Below, one piece after another: positions 7,987 through 15,366 of a stretch of 35,276 bases of DNA. Location of the stretch: assembly GCF_025463795.1 (NCBI RefSeq), contig NZ_JAODBE010000152.1, positions 1-35,276 on the forward strand. Direction: 5' to 3'. The notes beneath the pieces were generated by a model. It was not told where the DNA came from. It saw only the letters and a list, made by a program, of their open reading frames with translations, and did not search any database. Source of the DNA: Amnibacterium sp. Lineage in GTDB: Bacteria > Actinomycetota > Actinomycetes > Actinomycetales > Microbacteriaceae. The position numbers and the translations under genes were made by a program. Position 1 is the stretch's first letter; every line of letters starts with the position of its first letter.

Positions 7987-9363
7987 ATGGAGCGGGAGGA
8001 ACGGGACGCCGTGCCGGCGGCGCTCGCCGCGCGCTACCGCTTCGGATCGGTGCTCGGGCGGGGCTCGATCGCCACAGTGCATCTCGCGGACGACTCGCTG
8101 CTCGGCCGTCGCGTCGCCATCAAGGTCTACTCGGCCCGCACCGACGACCGCCGGGTGCGCGTCGAGCACGCGGAGGCGCGGCTCGTCGCCTCGCTCAACC
8201 ACCCGGCGCTCACCACCCTCTACGACGCGGGCGTCGACGTGTCGGATCCCGGGCGGCCGCAGGCCTACCTCGTCATGGAGTACGTCGAGGGAGCGGACCT
8301 GAAGGAGCGGCTGCGGGACGGGCCGCTGCCCGTCCCGCAGGTGCTCGCGCTGGGGCGCGACCTCGCCGACGGTCTCGATGCCATGCACGGCAGCGGCGTG
8401 CTGCACCGCGACATCAAGCCTGCGAACGTGCTGCTCGCCGATCCCTCCCCGGGATCGCGCATCCGCGGCAAGCTCACCGACTTCGGGCTCGCATCGCTGC
8501 TCGACGGCAGCGACTACGCCGACTACATCGTCGGCACCCCCGCCTATATCAGCCCCGAGCAGGCGGAGGGCGATCCGGTCGGGCCGCCCTCCGACGTCTA
8601 CTCGCTCGGGCTCGTGCTGCTGGAGGCGCTCACCGGCGCGGAGGCGTTCCCGGGACCGGCCCAGGTGTCCGCCTACGCGCGGCTCGACCGGGACCCGGAG
8701 GTGCCGGACGCCCTTCCGGTCGGCGTCGCCGAGCTGCTGCGCGCGATGACCCTCAGGAGGCCCGAGGACCGGCCCAGCGCCGCGGACGTCGCCGGCCGCT
8801 TCCACGACCTGGTGCTCGACGAGCTCGTCGGCCGGCGCGCGCCCGGGTCGCCCGCGTCCCGCGACGACGAGGCCGAGCGGCTCGCGGCGCTGCGCCGATA
8901 CGACATCCTCGACACCCCGCCCGAGGTCGCGTTCGATCAGGTGACGCGGCTGGCCAGCAGGCTGCTGAAGGTCCCGATCGCACTGGTGACGATCATCGAC
9001 GCCGACCGTGTGTGGTTCAAGTCCCGGCGGGGCTGGGACGCTCAGGAGGTGGACCGCGGCACCGCCTTCTGCTCCACGACGAACCCGGGTGGCGACGGCC
9101 CGTGGAGCATCCCCGACGCGACGACGGATCCGCGGACCAGCGGGAACCCGCTCGTGGTCGACGGCCCGCAGGTGCGGTCCTACGCGGCCGCACCGCTGAT
9201 CACGTGGGACGGTCACCATCTCGGGGCGCTCTGCGTCTTCGACCGGCGCACCCGCGACTTCGACGACGAGGAGCTCGGCGACCTGACGGATCTCGCCGGC
9301 ATCGTCATGCGGGAACTCGAGCTGCGACTCGCCAGCCGACGGGCCGTCTTCGACCGGCGCTGA
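7987..9363 (+). CDS. Ser/Thr protein kinase with C-terminal GAF domain
   Basis: A 458-residue soluble Hanks-type kinase fused to a GAF sensor. Kinase landmarks: glycine loop GRGSIATV (residues 24-31), VAIK lysine at 46, catalytic HRDIKPAN with Asp142, DFG at 165-167, activation segment GTPAYISPEQ, and SDVYSLGLVLLE. After residue ~300 comes a GAF domain of the short type found in phytochrome-like sensors (RYDILDTPPEVAFDQVTRLA, TIIDADRVWFKSRRGWD, YAAAPLITWDGHHLGALCVFD). There is no transmembrane helix or PASTA repeat, unlike PknB-type kinases. I infer that a cytosolic ligand or redox cue binding GAF tunes kinase activity. Start: ATG 7987; the upstream open frame is not kinase-like. Confidence 0.93.
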   Translation: MEREERDAVPAALAARYRFGSVLGRGSIATVHLADDSLLGRRVAIKVYSARTDDRRVRVEHAEARLVASLNHPALTTLYDAGVDVSDPGRPQAYLVMEYVEGADLKERLRDGPLPVPQVLALGRDLADGLDAMHGSGVLHRDIKPANVLLADPSPGSRIRGKLTDFGLASLLDGSDYADYIVGTPAYISPEQAEGDPVGPPSDVYSLGLVLLEALTGAEAFPGPAQVSAYARLDRDPEVPDALPVGVAELLRAMTLRRPEDRPSAADVAGRFHDLVLDELVGRRAPGSPASRDDEAERLAALRRYDILDTPPEVAFDQVTRLASRLLKVPIALVTIIDADRVWFKSRRGWDAQEVDRGTAFCSTTNPGGDGPWSIPDATTDPRTSGNPLVVDGPQVRSYAAAPLITWDGHHLGALCVFDRRTRDFDDEELGDLTDLAGIVMRELELRLASRRAVFDRR

Positions 9364-9421
9364 CCTCCGCGGCGCATCGCGACAGACCGGAACCTCAGCC
9401 GGCGACCGCCAGGATGGTCGG

Positions 9422-10633
9422 GTGGCGACCACGACGGCGGATGCGATCGCGATCCGGCGGCACCGCAACGGAGTGGCGGTCGCGTTCGCGCTCGGTGGCG
9501 TGAACCTCGCGACGTGGGGGCCGCGCCTGCCCGCGATCCGGGAGGATCTGGGCGTCGGCGACGGGACGCTCGGCCTGCTCGTCGCCGGCATGACGGTCGC
9601 GTCGCTGCTCGGCCTCGGCGTCTCGTCGTGGCTCCTCGGCCGCCTCGGACCCCGCCGGGGGATCGGGGTGTTCCTCAGCATCGCCGCCCTCGGGGTCGCC
9701 TTCGTCGGGATCGCGAGCGGCGTCTGGCATTCACCCGCGCTCACCGAGGTCGGCCTCGTCGCGATGGGCTTCGGCATCGGCACGACCGACGTGATGATCA
9801 ACGTCGAGGGCGCCGCGGTCGAGCGGGAGAGCGGGCGCGTGCTGATGCCGCTGCTGCACGCCTGCTGGTCGGCGGGCGCCGTGCTCGGTTCGGGCATCGG
9901 CGCCGCGGCTGCGGCGCTCGACGTGCCGCCGGTCGAGCAGTTCCTGGTCGAGTCCGCGCTCACGATCGTCGCCGCCCTGATCGCGGTCCGCGGGCTGCCT
10001 GCGTTCGAGCCCGCGGCCGAGGCGCCCCCGCCCATGGGCGAACGCATCCGCGCCTGGTTCGCGGGCTGGGGCGACGTGCGCCTGCTGCTCATCGGCCTCG
10101 TGATGCTCTGCGTCGAGCTGGGGGAGGGATCGGCCAACACCTGGCTGACTCTCGGCGCCGTGGGCGGCCACGGCCTCACCCCGGCGGTCGCCGCCCTGTA
10201 CTTCACCGCCTTCGCGGTGGCCGAGACCACCTGCCGGGTCCTCGGGGGCCCGGTCGTCGACCGGCTGGGGCCGGTCCTGACGGTGCGGCTCACGACGGCG
10301 GCCGGCGTGGTCGGGATGGCGCTGTTCATCCTCGGCGGTCCGCCGCTGATCGTGCTCCTCGGCGTCGTGCTCTGGGCGATCGGGGTCTCGATGGGATTCC
10401 CGCTCGGCACCTCGGCCGCGGCGCAGAGCGGCCGCGGCGACTCCGCCGCCCGCGTCAGCGTGGTGACCTCGCTCGGCTACCTCGCGAACCTGGCGGGACC
10501 GCCGGTGGTCGGCTTCCTCAGCCAGGCGGTCGGGTTGCTGGGCGCGCTCTGGCTGCTCGCGGGGTTCTTCGTCGTCGCGTTCCTCGCGGCCGGCGCCCTG
10601 CTGCCTCGGCGGCAGCGCGGCGCCGTCGCCTGA
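9422..10633 (+). CDS. MFS transporter
   Basis: A 403-residue major facilitator with about 12 hydrophobic helices. It opens FALGGVNLATWGPRLPAIREDLGV and carries the MFS loop 2-3 signature as LLGRLGPRRGIGVFLSIAA, features of the branch that includes YbjJ-like putative transporters. A mid-protein cytoplasmic loop sits near residue 200. Substrate cannot be inferred. The GTG at 9422 is the only start that keeps the complete first helix. It follows the kinase gene by 58 bp in the same direction. Confidence 0.9.
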   Translation: MATTTADAIAIRRHRNGVAVAFALGGVNLATWGPRLPAIREDLGVGDGTLGLLVAGMTVASLLGLGVSSWLLGRLGPRRGIGVFLSIAALGVAFVGIASGVWHSPALTEVGLVAMGFGIGTTDVMINVEGAAVERESGRVLMPLLHACWSAGAVLGSGIGAAAAALDVPPVEQFLVESALTIVAALIAVRGLPAFEPAAEAPPPMGERIRAWFAGWGDVRLLLIGLVMLCVELGEGSANTWLTLGAVGGHGLTPAVAALYFTAFAVAETTCRVLGGPVVDRLGPVLTVRLTTAAGVVGMALFILGGPPLIVLLGVVLWAIGVSMGFPLGTSAAAQSGRGDSAARVSVVTSLGYLANLAGPPVVGFLSQAVGLLGALWLLAGFFVVAFLAAGALLPRRQRGAVA

Positions 10634-10755
10634 CGCATGCGGCGGACGCGGCCCCGGCGCCGCGTACCCTCGATCCGCACGTCGTCCTCGATCCGCCCGG
10701 CTCCGGAAGGTCCGCCATGCCCCGCACCGACTCCGCCCCTTGGGAGGGTTGACCG

Positions 10756-11757
10756 GTGTCGACCGACTCCGCGACCCGCGACGCCGCCCCCGTCGGCTTC
10801 TGGCGGCCCGTGACCGGCGGGGGCATCGCCCTCGTCGCGCTGGGCGCAGCGCTGTGGGGCACGGATCCGCTCTTCCGCCGCGGCCTCGCGCTCAGCCTGC
10901 CCACACCGGCCCTCGTGCTCGTCGAGCACCTGCTGCCGACCGTGCTGCTCGCGCCATTCGTCGTCCGCGGCCTCCGCCGGGCGGTCCGCGTCTTCGGGTT
11001 CCGGGAGTGGCTCGCCCTGCTCGTGCTCGGCTGCGGGGCCTCGGCCCTCGCGACCCTCCTGTTCACGGAGGCGTTCACGTTCGGCAGCCCCACGACCCCC
11101 GTGCTGCTGCAGCAGGTGCAGCCGCTCTTCGCCGTGGCGGGCGCCCGCCTGCTGCTCGGCGAGCGCCTGCGCCCGCGGTTCGGCGCATTCCTCGTCGCCG
11201 GGCTCGTCGGCGCCTACCTGATCGCGTTCGCGAACCCGCTGGCCGTCGGCGCGCAGGGCCTGGCGCCGGCGCTCCTCGCCCTGGCCGCGGCAGCGCTCTG
11301 GGGTACCGGCACCGTGCTCGGCCGCCGGCTCGGCGCACTCATGCCCTTCGCCGAGCTCACGGCGCTGCGGCTCTTCTTCGGCCTGATCGCCTCGGCCGCC
11401 GTCGCCGTGCCGACCGGCAGCGTCCCCGCCCTCGGTTCGCTCTCCGGGACGGCGGTCCTGGCGCTCGTGCTGCTCGCCCTCGTGCCCGGGCTGCTCGCCC
11501 TGCTCGTCTACTACCGGGGCCTGCAGAGCACGCCGGCGTCGGCCGCGACGCTCGCCGAGCTGGCCTTCCCACTGACGACGGTCGTCGTGAACTACCTGGC
11601 CTTCGGTGCGGTGCTGTCGCCCACCCAGTGGACCGGGGTGGTCCTGCTCGCCGGCACGGTCACCGTGATGGGCACCGTCCGGGCGCGTGGATCGTCGATC
11701 GGGGTCGTCCCCGTGCGGCCGCCCATGCCGATCCGGGAAGCCGCCGAGGGACTGTGA
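10756..11757 (+). CDS. EamA/DMT family transporter
   Basis: A 333-residue inner-membrane protein with ten predicted helices arranged as two EamA repeats: the first from ~residue 22 (GGGIALVALGAALWGTDPLF), the second from ~residue 165 (PALLALAAAALWGTGTVLGR). Each repeat begins with the ALWG motif typical of the family. EamA proteins export metabolites such as amino acids or nucleosides; no substrate is evident here. The GTG at 10756 has GGGAGG eight bases upstream. A TACCCT element at 10667 could be the -10 of its promoter. Confidence 0.9.
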   Translation: MSTDSATRDAAPVGFWRPVTGGGIALVALGAALWGTDPLFRRGLALSLPTPALVLVEHLLPTVLLAPFVVRGLRRAVRVFGFREWLALLVLGCGASALATLLFTEAFTFGSPTTPVLLQQVQPLFAVAGARLLLGERLRPRFGAFLVAGLVGAYLIAFANPLAVGAQGLAPALLALAAAALWGTGTVLGRRLGALMPFAELTALRLFFGLIASAAVAVPTGSVPALGSLSGTAVLALVLLALVPGLLALLVYYRGLQSTPASAATLAELAFPLTTVVVNYLAFGAVLSPTQWTGVVLLAGTVTVMGTVRARGSSIGVVPVRPPMPIREAAEGL

Positions 11758-11855
11758 CCGTTCGCCGACGTACCCTCGCGGCATACGTCTGAGCATCCGG
11801 TGGGGATCGGGCGCTCCCGGGCGATGTTCCAAGCTTCGGGACGCAACCTCGAACC

Positions 11856-12026
11856 ATGACGGATCGAGCGAACGCCACCGGTGCGTGCCCGCGCGCCGAC
11901 TGCACGAGTCCGGCATTCCGCACGTACGACGACCTGTCGTACGCCAGCGGTCATTTCCTCTGGATATGCCTCGCGGGGCATGAGGTGCACGAGGAGGGAC
12001 CCGTCTCCGGTCGCTCGGTGGCCTGA
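11856..12026 (+). CDS. Small Cys/His-containing protein (56 aa)
   Basis: An open frame of 56 codons encoding MTDRANATGACPRADCTSP, then AFRTYDDLSYASGHFLWICL and AGHEVHEEGPVSGRSVA. It contains C-x4-C (CPRADC) and later C-x3-H and H residues (ICLAGHEVH), an arrangement that could hold one zinc ion. The amino-acid composition looks protein-like rather than a frame artefact, and the gene fills the gap between the transporter and a convergent hypothetical gene, ending 7 bp from the latter's stop. No strong ribosome site is visible. I do not recognise a family. Confidence 0.55.
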   Translation: MTDRANATGACPRADCTSPAFRTYDDLSYASGHFLWICLAGHEVHEEGPVSGRSVA

Positions 12027-12033
12027 CGCGCGC

Positions 12034-12294
12034 TCAGCTCCCGGTCGCCGGGAGGTCCACCGACGCCTGGGCGTAGGACGCGGCGAGATCGAGCAGCGGC
12101 GCGACGGCTCCTCGGGCGAGGTCGCCGAGATCGAACCCGGTGAGCAGGTCGTCACCGCCCATGCCGCGCACGTAGCCGATCGTCCAGCCGTCCGGGCCTG
12201 GGGTGAAGGTGATGCCGAAGCCCTCCCGGGCCGCGAGAGCGAGCAGCTCGCCGACGGCCTCGAGCGTGCTCGCCTCGAACGCGCCATCGGTCAT
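12034..12294 (-). CDS. Hypothetical protein (86 aa)
   Basis: An acidic 86-residue protein with alternating helix-like and strand-like stretches (STLEAVGELLALAAREG, FGITFTPGPDGWTIGYVRG, GFDLGDLARGAVAPLLDLAA). No signal peptide, membrane helix or recognisable catalytic motif. The ATG at 12294 is preceded by TAGGGT with a 6-nt gap, so the message is probably leaderless, which supports this start. It is convergent with the 56-residue gene. Confidence 0.7.
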   Translation of the reverse strand: MTDGAFEASTLEAVGELLALAAREGFGITFTPGPDGWTIGYVRGMGGDDLLTGFDLGDLARGAVAPLLDLAASYAQASVDLPATGS

Positions 12295-12300
12295 GAGCGC

Positions 12301-12306
12301 ACCCTA
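12301..12306 (-). promoter_or_regulatory. Candidate -10 box (TAGGGT) for leaderless 86-aa gene
   Basis: On the minus strand TAGGGT is followed by six bases and then the ATG at 12294. This spacing places the transcription start on the A of the start codon. No ribosome-binding site lies between. Confidence 0.45.
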
Positions 12307-12484
12307 GCCGCCCCGCTTCGCGCAGGAGGCCCCAGGGCACACGATCGCGGCCGCATCGGGCGCCATCGGCCGCCCATCGACGAGCCGCGCCTCCGGCGCG
12401 CGGCCGCGCAGGGGACGGCATAGCGAATCGGGTCGCGGCCCGCAATCCCCTGAACTTCCAGGTGAATGCGGACAAGATCGATCG

Positions 12485-12850
12485 GTGAGTGGCCTCAAGC
12501 GGATCTCGATGGCAGGTGCGGACATCGCGGTGACGCGCGGCGACATCGCCGACCTGATCCTGAAGTACGCCATGTATCTGGGCCGCGTCGGGACCACGGA
12601 CACCGTCACCATCCCCGTCGCCCGCAACGGCACCGTGGAGCACGCCGATCTCCTGATCGGTCCCGCGAGCCAGATCGCGCTCACCGAGAACGACGATCCC
12701 GAGCTCGAGGGGATCGAGCTCCCCGTCGGCGACCTCGCCGAGGATCTGCGACGGCGCATCGCCTCGGTCACCGGCCGCGGCTCCTACGCGTCGGGGGCCA
12801 CCGAGGACGACCAGGCCACGTTCGTCAACCTCGACGCCTACGACTACTGA
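12485..12850 (+). CDS. Hypothetical protein (121 aa)
   Basis: A 121-residue acidic protein starting from GTG 12485 (MSGLKRISMAGADIAVTRGD). It has a beta-rich middle (TDTVTIPVARNGTVEHADLLIGP) and an acidic tail ending VNLDAYDY. No membrane or catalytic motif is visible and I do not recognise the family. It stands alone, about 190 bp from the divergent 86-aa gene and 106 bp from the methyltransferase. Confidence 0.7.
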   Translation: MSGLKRISMAGADIAVTRGDIADLILKYAMYLGRVGTTDTVTIPVARNGTVEHADLLIGPASQIALTENDDPELEGIELPVGDLAEDLRRRIASVTGRGSYASGATEDDQATFVNLDAYDY

Positions 12851-12956
12851 TCGGCTCCGAGTCGCGGCGGCCGGGATCGGCCGGCTCCACGACGGCCCCG
12901 CCGGCGGTTCCTCCCGGTCCACAGCCCGGAGTCGGTCCGGCATACGATCCCCGTGT

Positions 12957-13715
12957 ATGAGCTTCGATGTCGCGGCCGAGGACTACCAGCGGTTCATGGG
13001 CCGGTACTCCGAGCAGCTGGCCGTGCGGTTCCTGGACGTCCTGGCGCCGCAGCCGGGCAGTCGAGCGCTCGACGTGGGGGCGGGTCCGGGCGTGCTCACC
13101 GCACCCTTGGCCGCGCTGCTCGGGCCCGCGGCCGTCGCCGCGGTCGAGCCGTCACGATCCTTCGTGCGCGCGCTGCGGGAACGGCTGCCCGAGGTCGACG
13201 TGCGGGAGGCGCCGGCTGAGGCGCTGCCCTTCCCGGGCGACTCGTTCGATCTCGCCGCCGCTCAGCTCGTCGTCAACTTCATGACGGATCCGGTGGCCGG
13301 GCTGGCCGAGATGGCGAGGGTCACGAAGCGGGGCGGGGTGGTGGCGGCGAGCGTCTGGGACTACGGCGGCGACCGGTCTCCGCTGTCGCCGTTCTGGTCG
13401 GCCGTCCGGGAGGTGGACCCCGGAGCCGCCGGGGAATCGGGCCTGCCGGGAGCACGAGACGGGGAGCTCGTGCGGCTCCTCGCCGAAGCGGGGCTCACGG
13501 ACGTGCGCGGCGGCGAGCTCACCGTCTCGCTGCCCTACCGCGACTTCGACGACTGGTGGCAGCCGTACACCCTCGGGGTCGGGCCGGCGGGTGCCTACCT
13601 GGCACGGCTCCATCCCGCTGCTCGGGAGCGCCTCCGGCAGCACTGCGCGGACCGCATGCCCCCGGGCCCAGGGGTGGTGACCGCGACCGCCTGGCTGGCG
13701 GTGGGGTCGGCCTGA
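12957..13715 (+). CDS. Class I SAM-dependent methyltransferase
   Basis: A 252-residue cytosolic methyltransferase of the UbiE/methyltransferase-11 type. The SAM-binding motif I is ALDVGAGPGVLTAPLA (about residues 38-53), the acidic residue at the end of beta 2 is AAVEPS, and motif III/post regions are EALPFPGDSFDLAAAQLVVNFMTDP. A gap of 8 nt separates a TACGAT -10-like element (12943-12948) from the ATG, so it may be leaderless. Substrate unknown; no biosynthetic neighbours. Confidence 0.9.
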   Translation: MSFDVAAEDYQRFMGRYSEQLAVRFLDVLAPQPGSRALDVGAGPGVLTAPLAALLGPAAVAAVEPSRSFVRALRERLPEVDVREAPAEALPFPGDSFDLAAAQLVVNFMTDPVAGLAEMARVTKRGGVVAASVWDYGGDRSPLSPFWSAVREVDPGAAGESGLPGARDGELVRLLAEAGLTDVRGGELTVSLPYRDFDDWWQPYTLGVGPAGAYLARLHPAARERLRQHCADRMPPGPGVVTATAWLAVGSA

Positions 13716-13719
13716 GTAC

Positions 13720-13734
13720 CGGGCCGGGGGCCCG
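13720..13734 (+). terminator. Small GC hairpin after methyltransferase
   Basis: CGGGCC-GGG-GGCCCG begins 5 bp after the methyltransferase stop, a 6-bp all-GC stem with a 3-nt loop. It may terminate the gene, but such hairpins arise easily in this base composition. Confidence 0.3.
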
Positions 13735-13796
13735 CCCTCGGGCGTCCCGCACGGCGACCGCTTCGATCTCTCCGAGCCGGTGCTTCCCGCCGGCGC

Positions 13797-13990
13797 TCAG
13801 CCGGGCAGGACCTCGAGCGCCTGGTACCCGGGGTGCAGCTCGGCCCACCGGGCGACCGCATGGTCGCCCCTTCCGAAGGTCGGATCCCACTGCCGACCTG
13901 CGGGACGGCGAGATCGATGATCGCCCGTGGCGCCGTCCGCGTCGTCGATCCGGACGATGCTTCCAGATCGGCTGTGGACAGGTCCTGAGG
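13797..13990 (-). pseudogene. Possible eroded gene remnant in 13716-14036
   Basis: This 320-bp gap has no intact gene. On the minus strand one frame ending at the TGA at 13797 encodes a protein-like stretch, including SIVRIDDADGATGDHR and then DPTFGRGDHAVARWAELHPG followed by YQALEVLPG. No start codon with a ribosome site precedes it, and neighbouring frames carry competing segments (AIIDLAVPQVGSG), so a frameshifted remnant is the best reading. I do not recognise the family. It could also be meaningless sequence. Confidence 0.3.
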
Positions 13991-14036
13991 GGCACGGCGC
14001 GGGCCGGTTCCTTGCCCGCGCGGCGCCCGTCGCGGA

Positions 14037-14081
14037 TCAGCAGCAGCCGATGCCGCCGCAGCAGCCGGTGTTCTCGTCCAT
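14037..14081 (-). CDS. 14-residue double-CC peptide downstream of arsC
   Basis: A complete micro-ORF reading MDENTGCCGGIGCC then TGA. It is preceded by AAGGAGG (14088-14094 on the minus strand) six bases before the ATG, the strongest ribosome-binding site seen in the arsenic locus. It begins 24 bp after the arsC stop, in the same direction, so it is very likely cotranscribed with arsC. The two Cys pairs separated by GGIG would suit thiophilic metal binding (As(III), Cu(I), Zn). Proposed roles are inferences: a metalloid-binding microprotein, an arsenite donor, or a Cys-codon leader peptide. I know of no family for it. Confidence 0.65.
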   Translation of the reverse strand: MDENTGCCGGIGCC

Positions 14082-14105
14082 GGATCGCCTCCTTCCGGAT
14101 CCCGT

Positions 14106-14510
14106 TCACCTCGCCAATGAGGCGAGGAGCTCCTCGACGCGACGCTGGATCTCGTCGCGGATGGGGCGGACCTGCTCGAGCGGGAGTCCGGCCGGATCCG
14201 TCAGCTCCCAGTCCTCGTAGCGCTTGCCCGGGAAGATCGGGCATGCGTCGCCGCAGCCCATCGTGATGACGACGTCCGAGGCGCGGACATCGTCCACCTC
14301 GAGCACGTGCGGCCGGTTCGCCGCGATGTCGATCCCGACCTCGGCCATCGCCTGCACCGCGACGGGGTTGAGGCTCTCGGCCGGCTCGCTGCCGCCGGAG
14401 AGCACGTGCACGGCGCCCCCGCTCAGGTCCCGGGTGAAGCCGGCGGCCATCTGCGACCGGCCCGCGTTGTGCACGCAGACGAACAGGACGGTCGGATCGG
14501 TCTCGGTCAC
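14106..14510 (-). CDS. arsC: Arsenate reductase ArsC (LMW phosphatase-type)
   Basis: A 134-residue cytoplasmic arsenate reductase of the low-molecular-weight tyrosine phosphatase fold. The oxyanion loop is VCVHNAGRS (CX5R, Cys12 to Arg18), the shuttle cysteines lie in MGCGDACPIFPGKRYEDW, and the general acid is in WELTDPAG. This is the thioredoxin/mycothiol-linked type rather than the glutaredoxin type. I chose the GTG at 14510 with GGAAGAG upstream; an ATG at 14546 would add 12 residues unlike the family and would overlap the probable ArsR operator. A 7-bp hairpin (14109-14127) overlaps its last codons just before the stop. It diverges from arsR. Confidence 0.93.
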   Translation of the reverse strand: MTETDPTVLFVCVHNAGRSQMAAGFTRDLSGGAVHVLSGGSEPAESLNPVAVQAMAEVGIDIAANRPHVLEVDDVRASDVVITMGCGDACPIFPGKRYEDWELTDPAGLPLEQVRPIRDEIQRRVEELLASLAR

Positions 14511-14538
14511 CAGGGCTCTTCCATCGACGGCGGTCGAT

Positions 14539-14566
14539 CGAAGCATAGACGCTCATCGATGTTTCG
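14539..14566. promoter_or_regulatory. Imperfect dyad between arsC and arsR, candidate ArsR operator
   Basis: CGAAGCAT (14539-14546) and ATGTTTCG (14559-14566) form an 8-bp dyad with one mismatch, with a perfect CATCGATG palindrome (14554-14561) overlapping its right half. It lies in the short divergent space between arsC and arsR, where an ArsR dimer would control both genes. The assignment is by position and symmetry only. Confidence 0.45.
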
Positions 14567-14581
14567 TGCGAGTATTGCCGC

Positions 14582-14947
14582 ATGACGACCGTCCTGCTGC
14601 CGCTCACGGCGACGAGCGCCGCGTGCTGCATCGGCGACACGTGCGCGCCGCTGACCCGCGAGCCGATCACCCCCGCGGGTGCGCGCGACCTGTCGACGCT
14701 GCTGAAGGCGCTCGCGGACCCGATGCGGCTGCGCCTCGTCTCGATGATCGCCGCGCACGAGGGCGGCGAGGCGTGCGTGTGCGATCTCACCGAACCGCTC
14801 GGCCTCACGCAGCCGACAGTGAGCCACCACCTGAAGGTGCTCACCGACGCCGGCTACCTCACCCGCGCCAAGCGCGGCACCTGGGCCTACTACACCCTCG
14901 TCCCCGGCGCCCTCGACAGCGTCGCGGCGCTGCTCCGCACGGTCTGA
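14582..14947 (+). CDS. arsR: ArsR-family metalloregulator
   Basis: A 121-residue ArsR/SmtB winged-helix repressor. The fold begins near residue 33 (ARDLSTLLKALADPMRLRLVSMI), the recognition helix is LTQPTVSHHLKVLTDAGYL and the wing is RAKRGTWAYYTL. Candidate As(III) ligands are Cys15-Cys16 and Cys21 in the N-terminal AACCIGDTC segment plus Cys65/Cys67 in ACVCDL. An N-terminal CC pair at positions 15-16 resembles the arsenite site that I recall from Corynebacterium glutamicum ArsR. It would derepress arsC and itself when arsenite binds. No arsenite efflux gene is adjacent. Confidence 0.92.
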   Translation: MTTVLLPLTATSAACCIGDTCAPLTREPITPAGARDLSTLLKALADPMRLRLVSMIAAHEGGEACVCDLTEPLGLTQPTVSHHLKVLTDAGYLTRAKRGTWAYYTLVPGALDSVAALLRTV

Positions 14948-15039
14948 CCATCCTCGACGCGGGACCTCGGTCGAGGTTCCGCATCAGCGAAACGCGGACC
15001 GGGCCGCGTCGCGGCCGGGGCGCATCCGAAGCGGGGCCG

Positions 15040-15363
15040 CTACATCCGTTTGGTCGAGAGGGAACGGGCGACGCGCCCGTCCTCGGTGGTCACGATGAGT
15101 CCGAGGGAGCTCTTCGCCGATTCGTTCAGCCGGTGGATCCAGTCGCCGTCGATCGGCTGCTTCGACCCCGCGAAGCGGAAGTACATGAGCACCGCGGGGT
15201 GGAGCCAGATCGAGCTCCGGCCGTCGCCGGCGCTGAGCGCGTCCAGCCAGGAGACGGCGAAGCTCTCCTGGCGGCGCAGCCGCTGGACGATCACGAGCTG
15301 GAGGTGCGCGAGGATCCGGTCATCGAACTCGACCGCCCAGCCGTCGTAGGTGAGTGTGCCCAT
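15040..15363 (-). CDS. DUF7882-like small protein (107 aa)
   Basis: A small soluble protein reading MGTLTYDGWAVEFDDRILAH, then QLVIVQRLRRQESFAVSW, DGRSSIWLHPAVLMYFRF and GDWIHRLNESA. It matches a family I know from Microbacteriaceae as DUF7882, often misnamed ATP-dependent DNA ligase. It has no catalytic ligase motif and its function is unknown. A related but divergent copy lies at 35016-35276. Its ATG begins 3 bp after the stop of the frameshifted gene upstream, so the two form one operon. Confidence 0.8.
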   Translation of the reverse strand: MGTLTYDGWAVEFDDRILAHLQLVIVQRLRRQESFAVSWLDALSAGDGRSSIWLHPAVLMYFRFAGSKQPIDGDWIHRLNESAKSSLGLIVTTEDGRVARSLSTKRM

Positions 15364-15366
15364 GGC

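Noticed and set aside
7873-10410. 845-codon open frame on the minus strand
   Set aside because: Antisense to the kinase-GAF and MFS genes, which have clear motifs; composition is Pro/Arg/Ala repeat-like.
11592-12287. 231-codon minus-strand frame overlapping the EamA end
   Set aside because: Arg/Ser/Pro-rich shadow with no motif; the 56-aa and 86-aa genes explain this region better.
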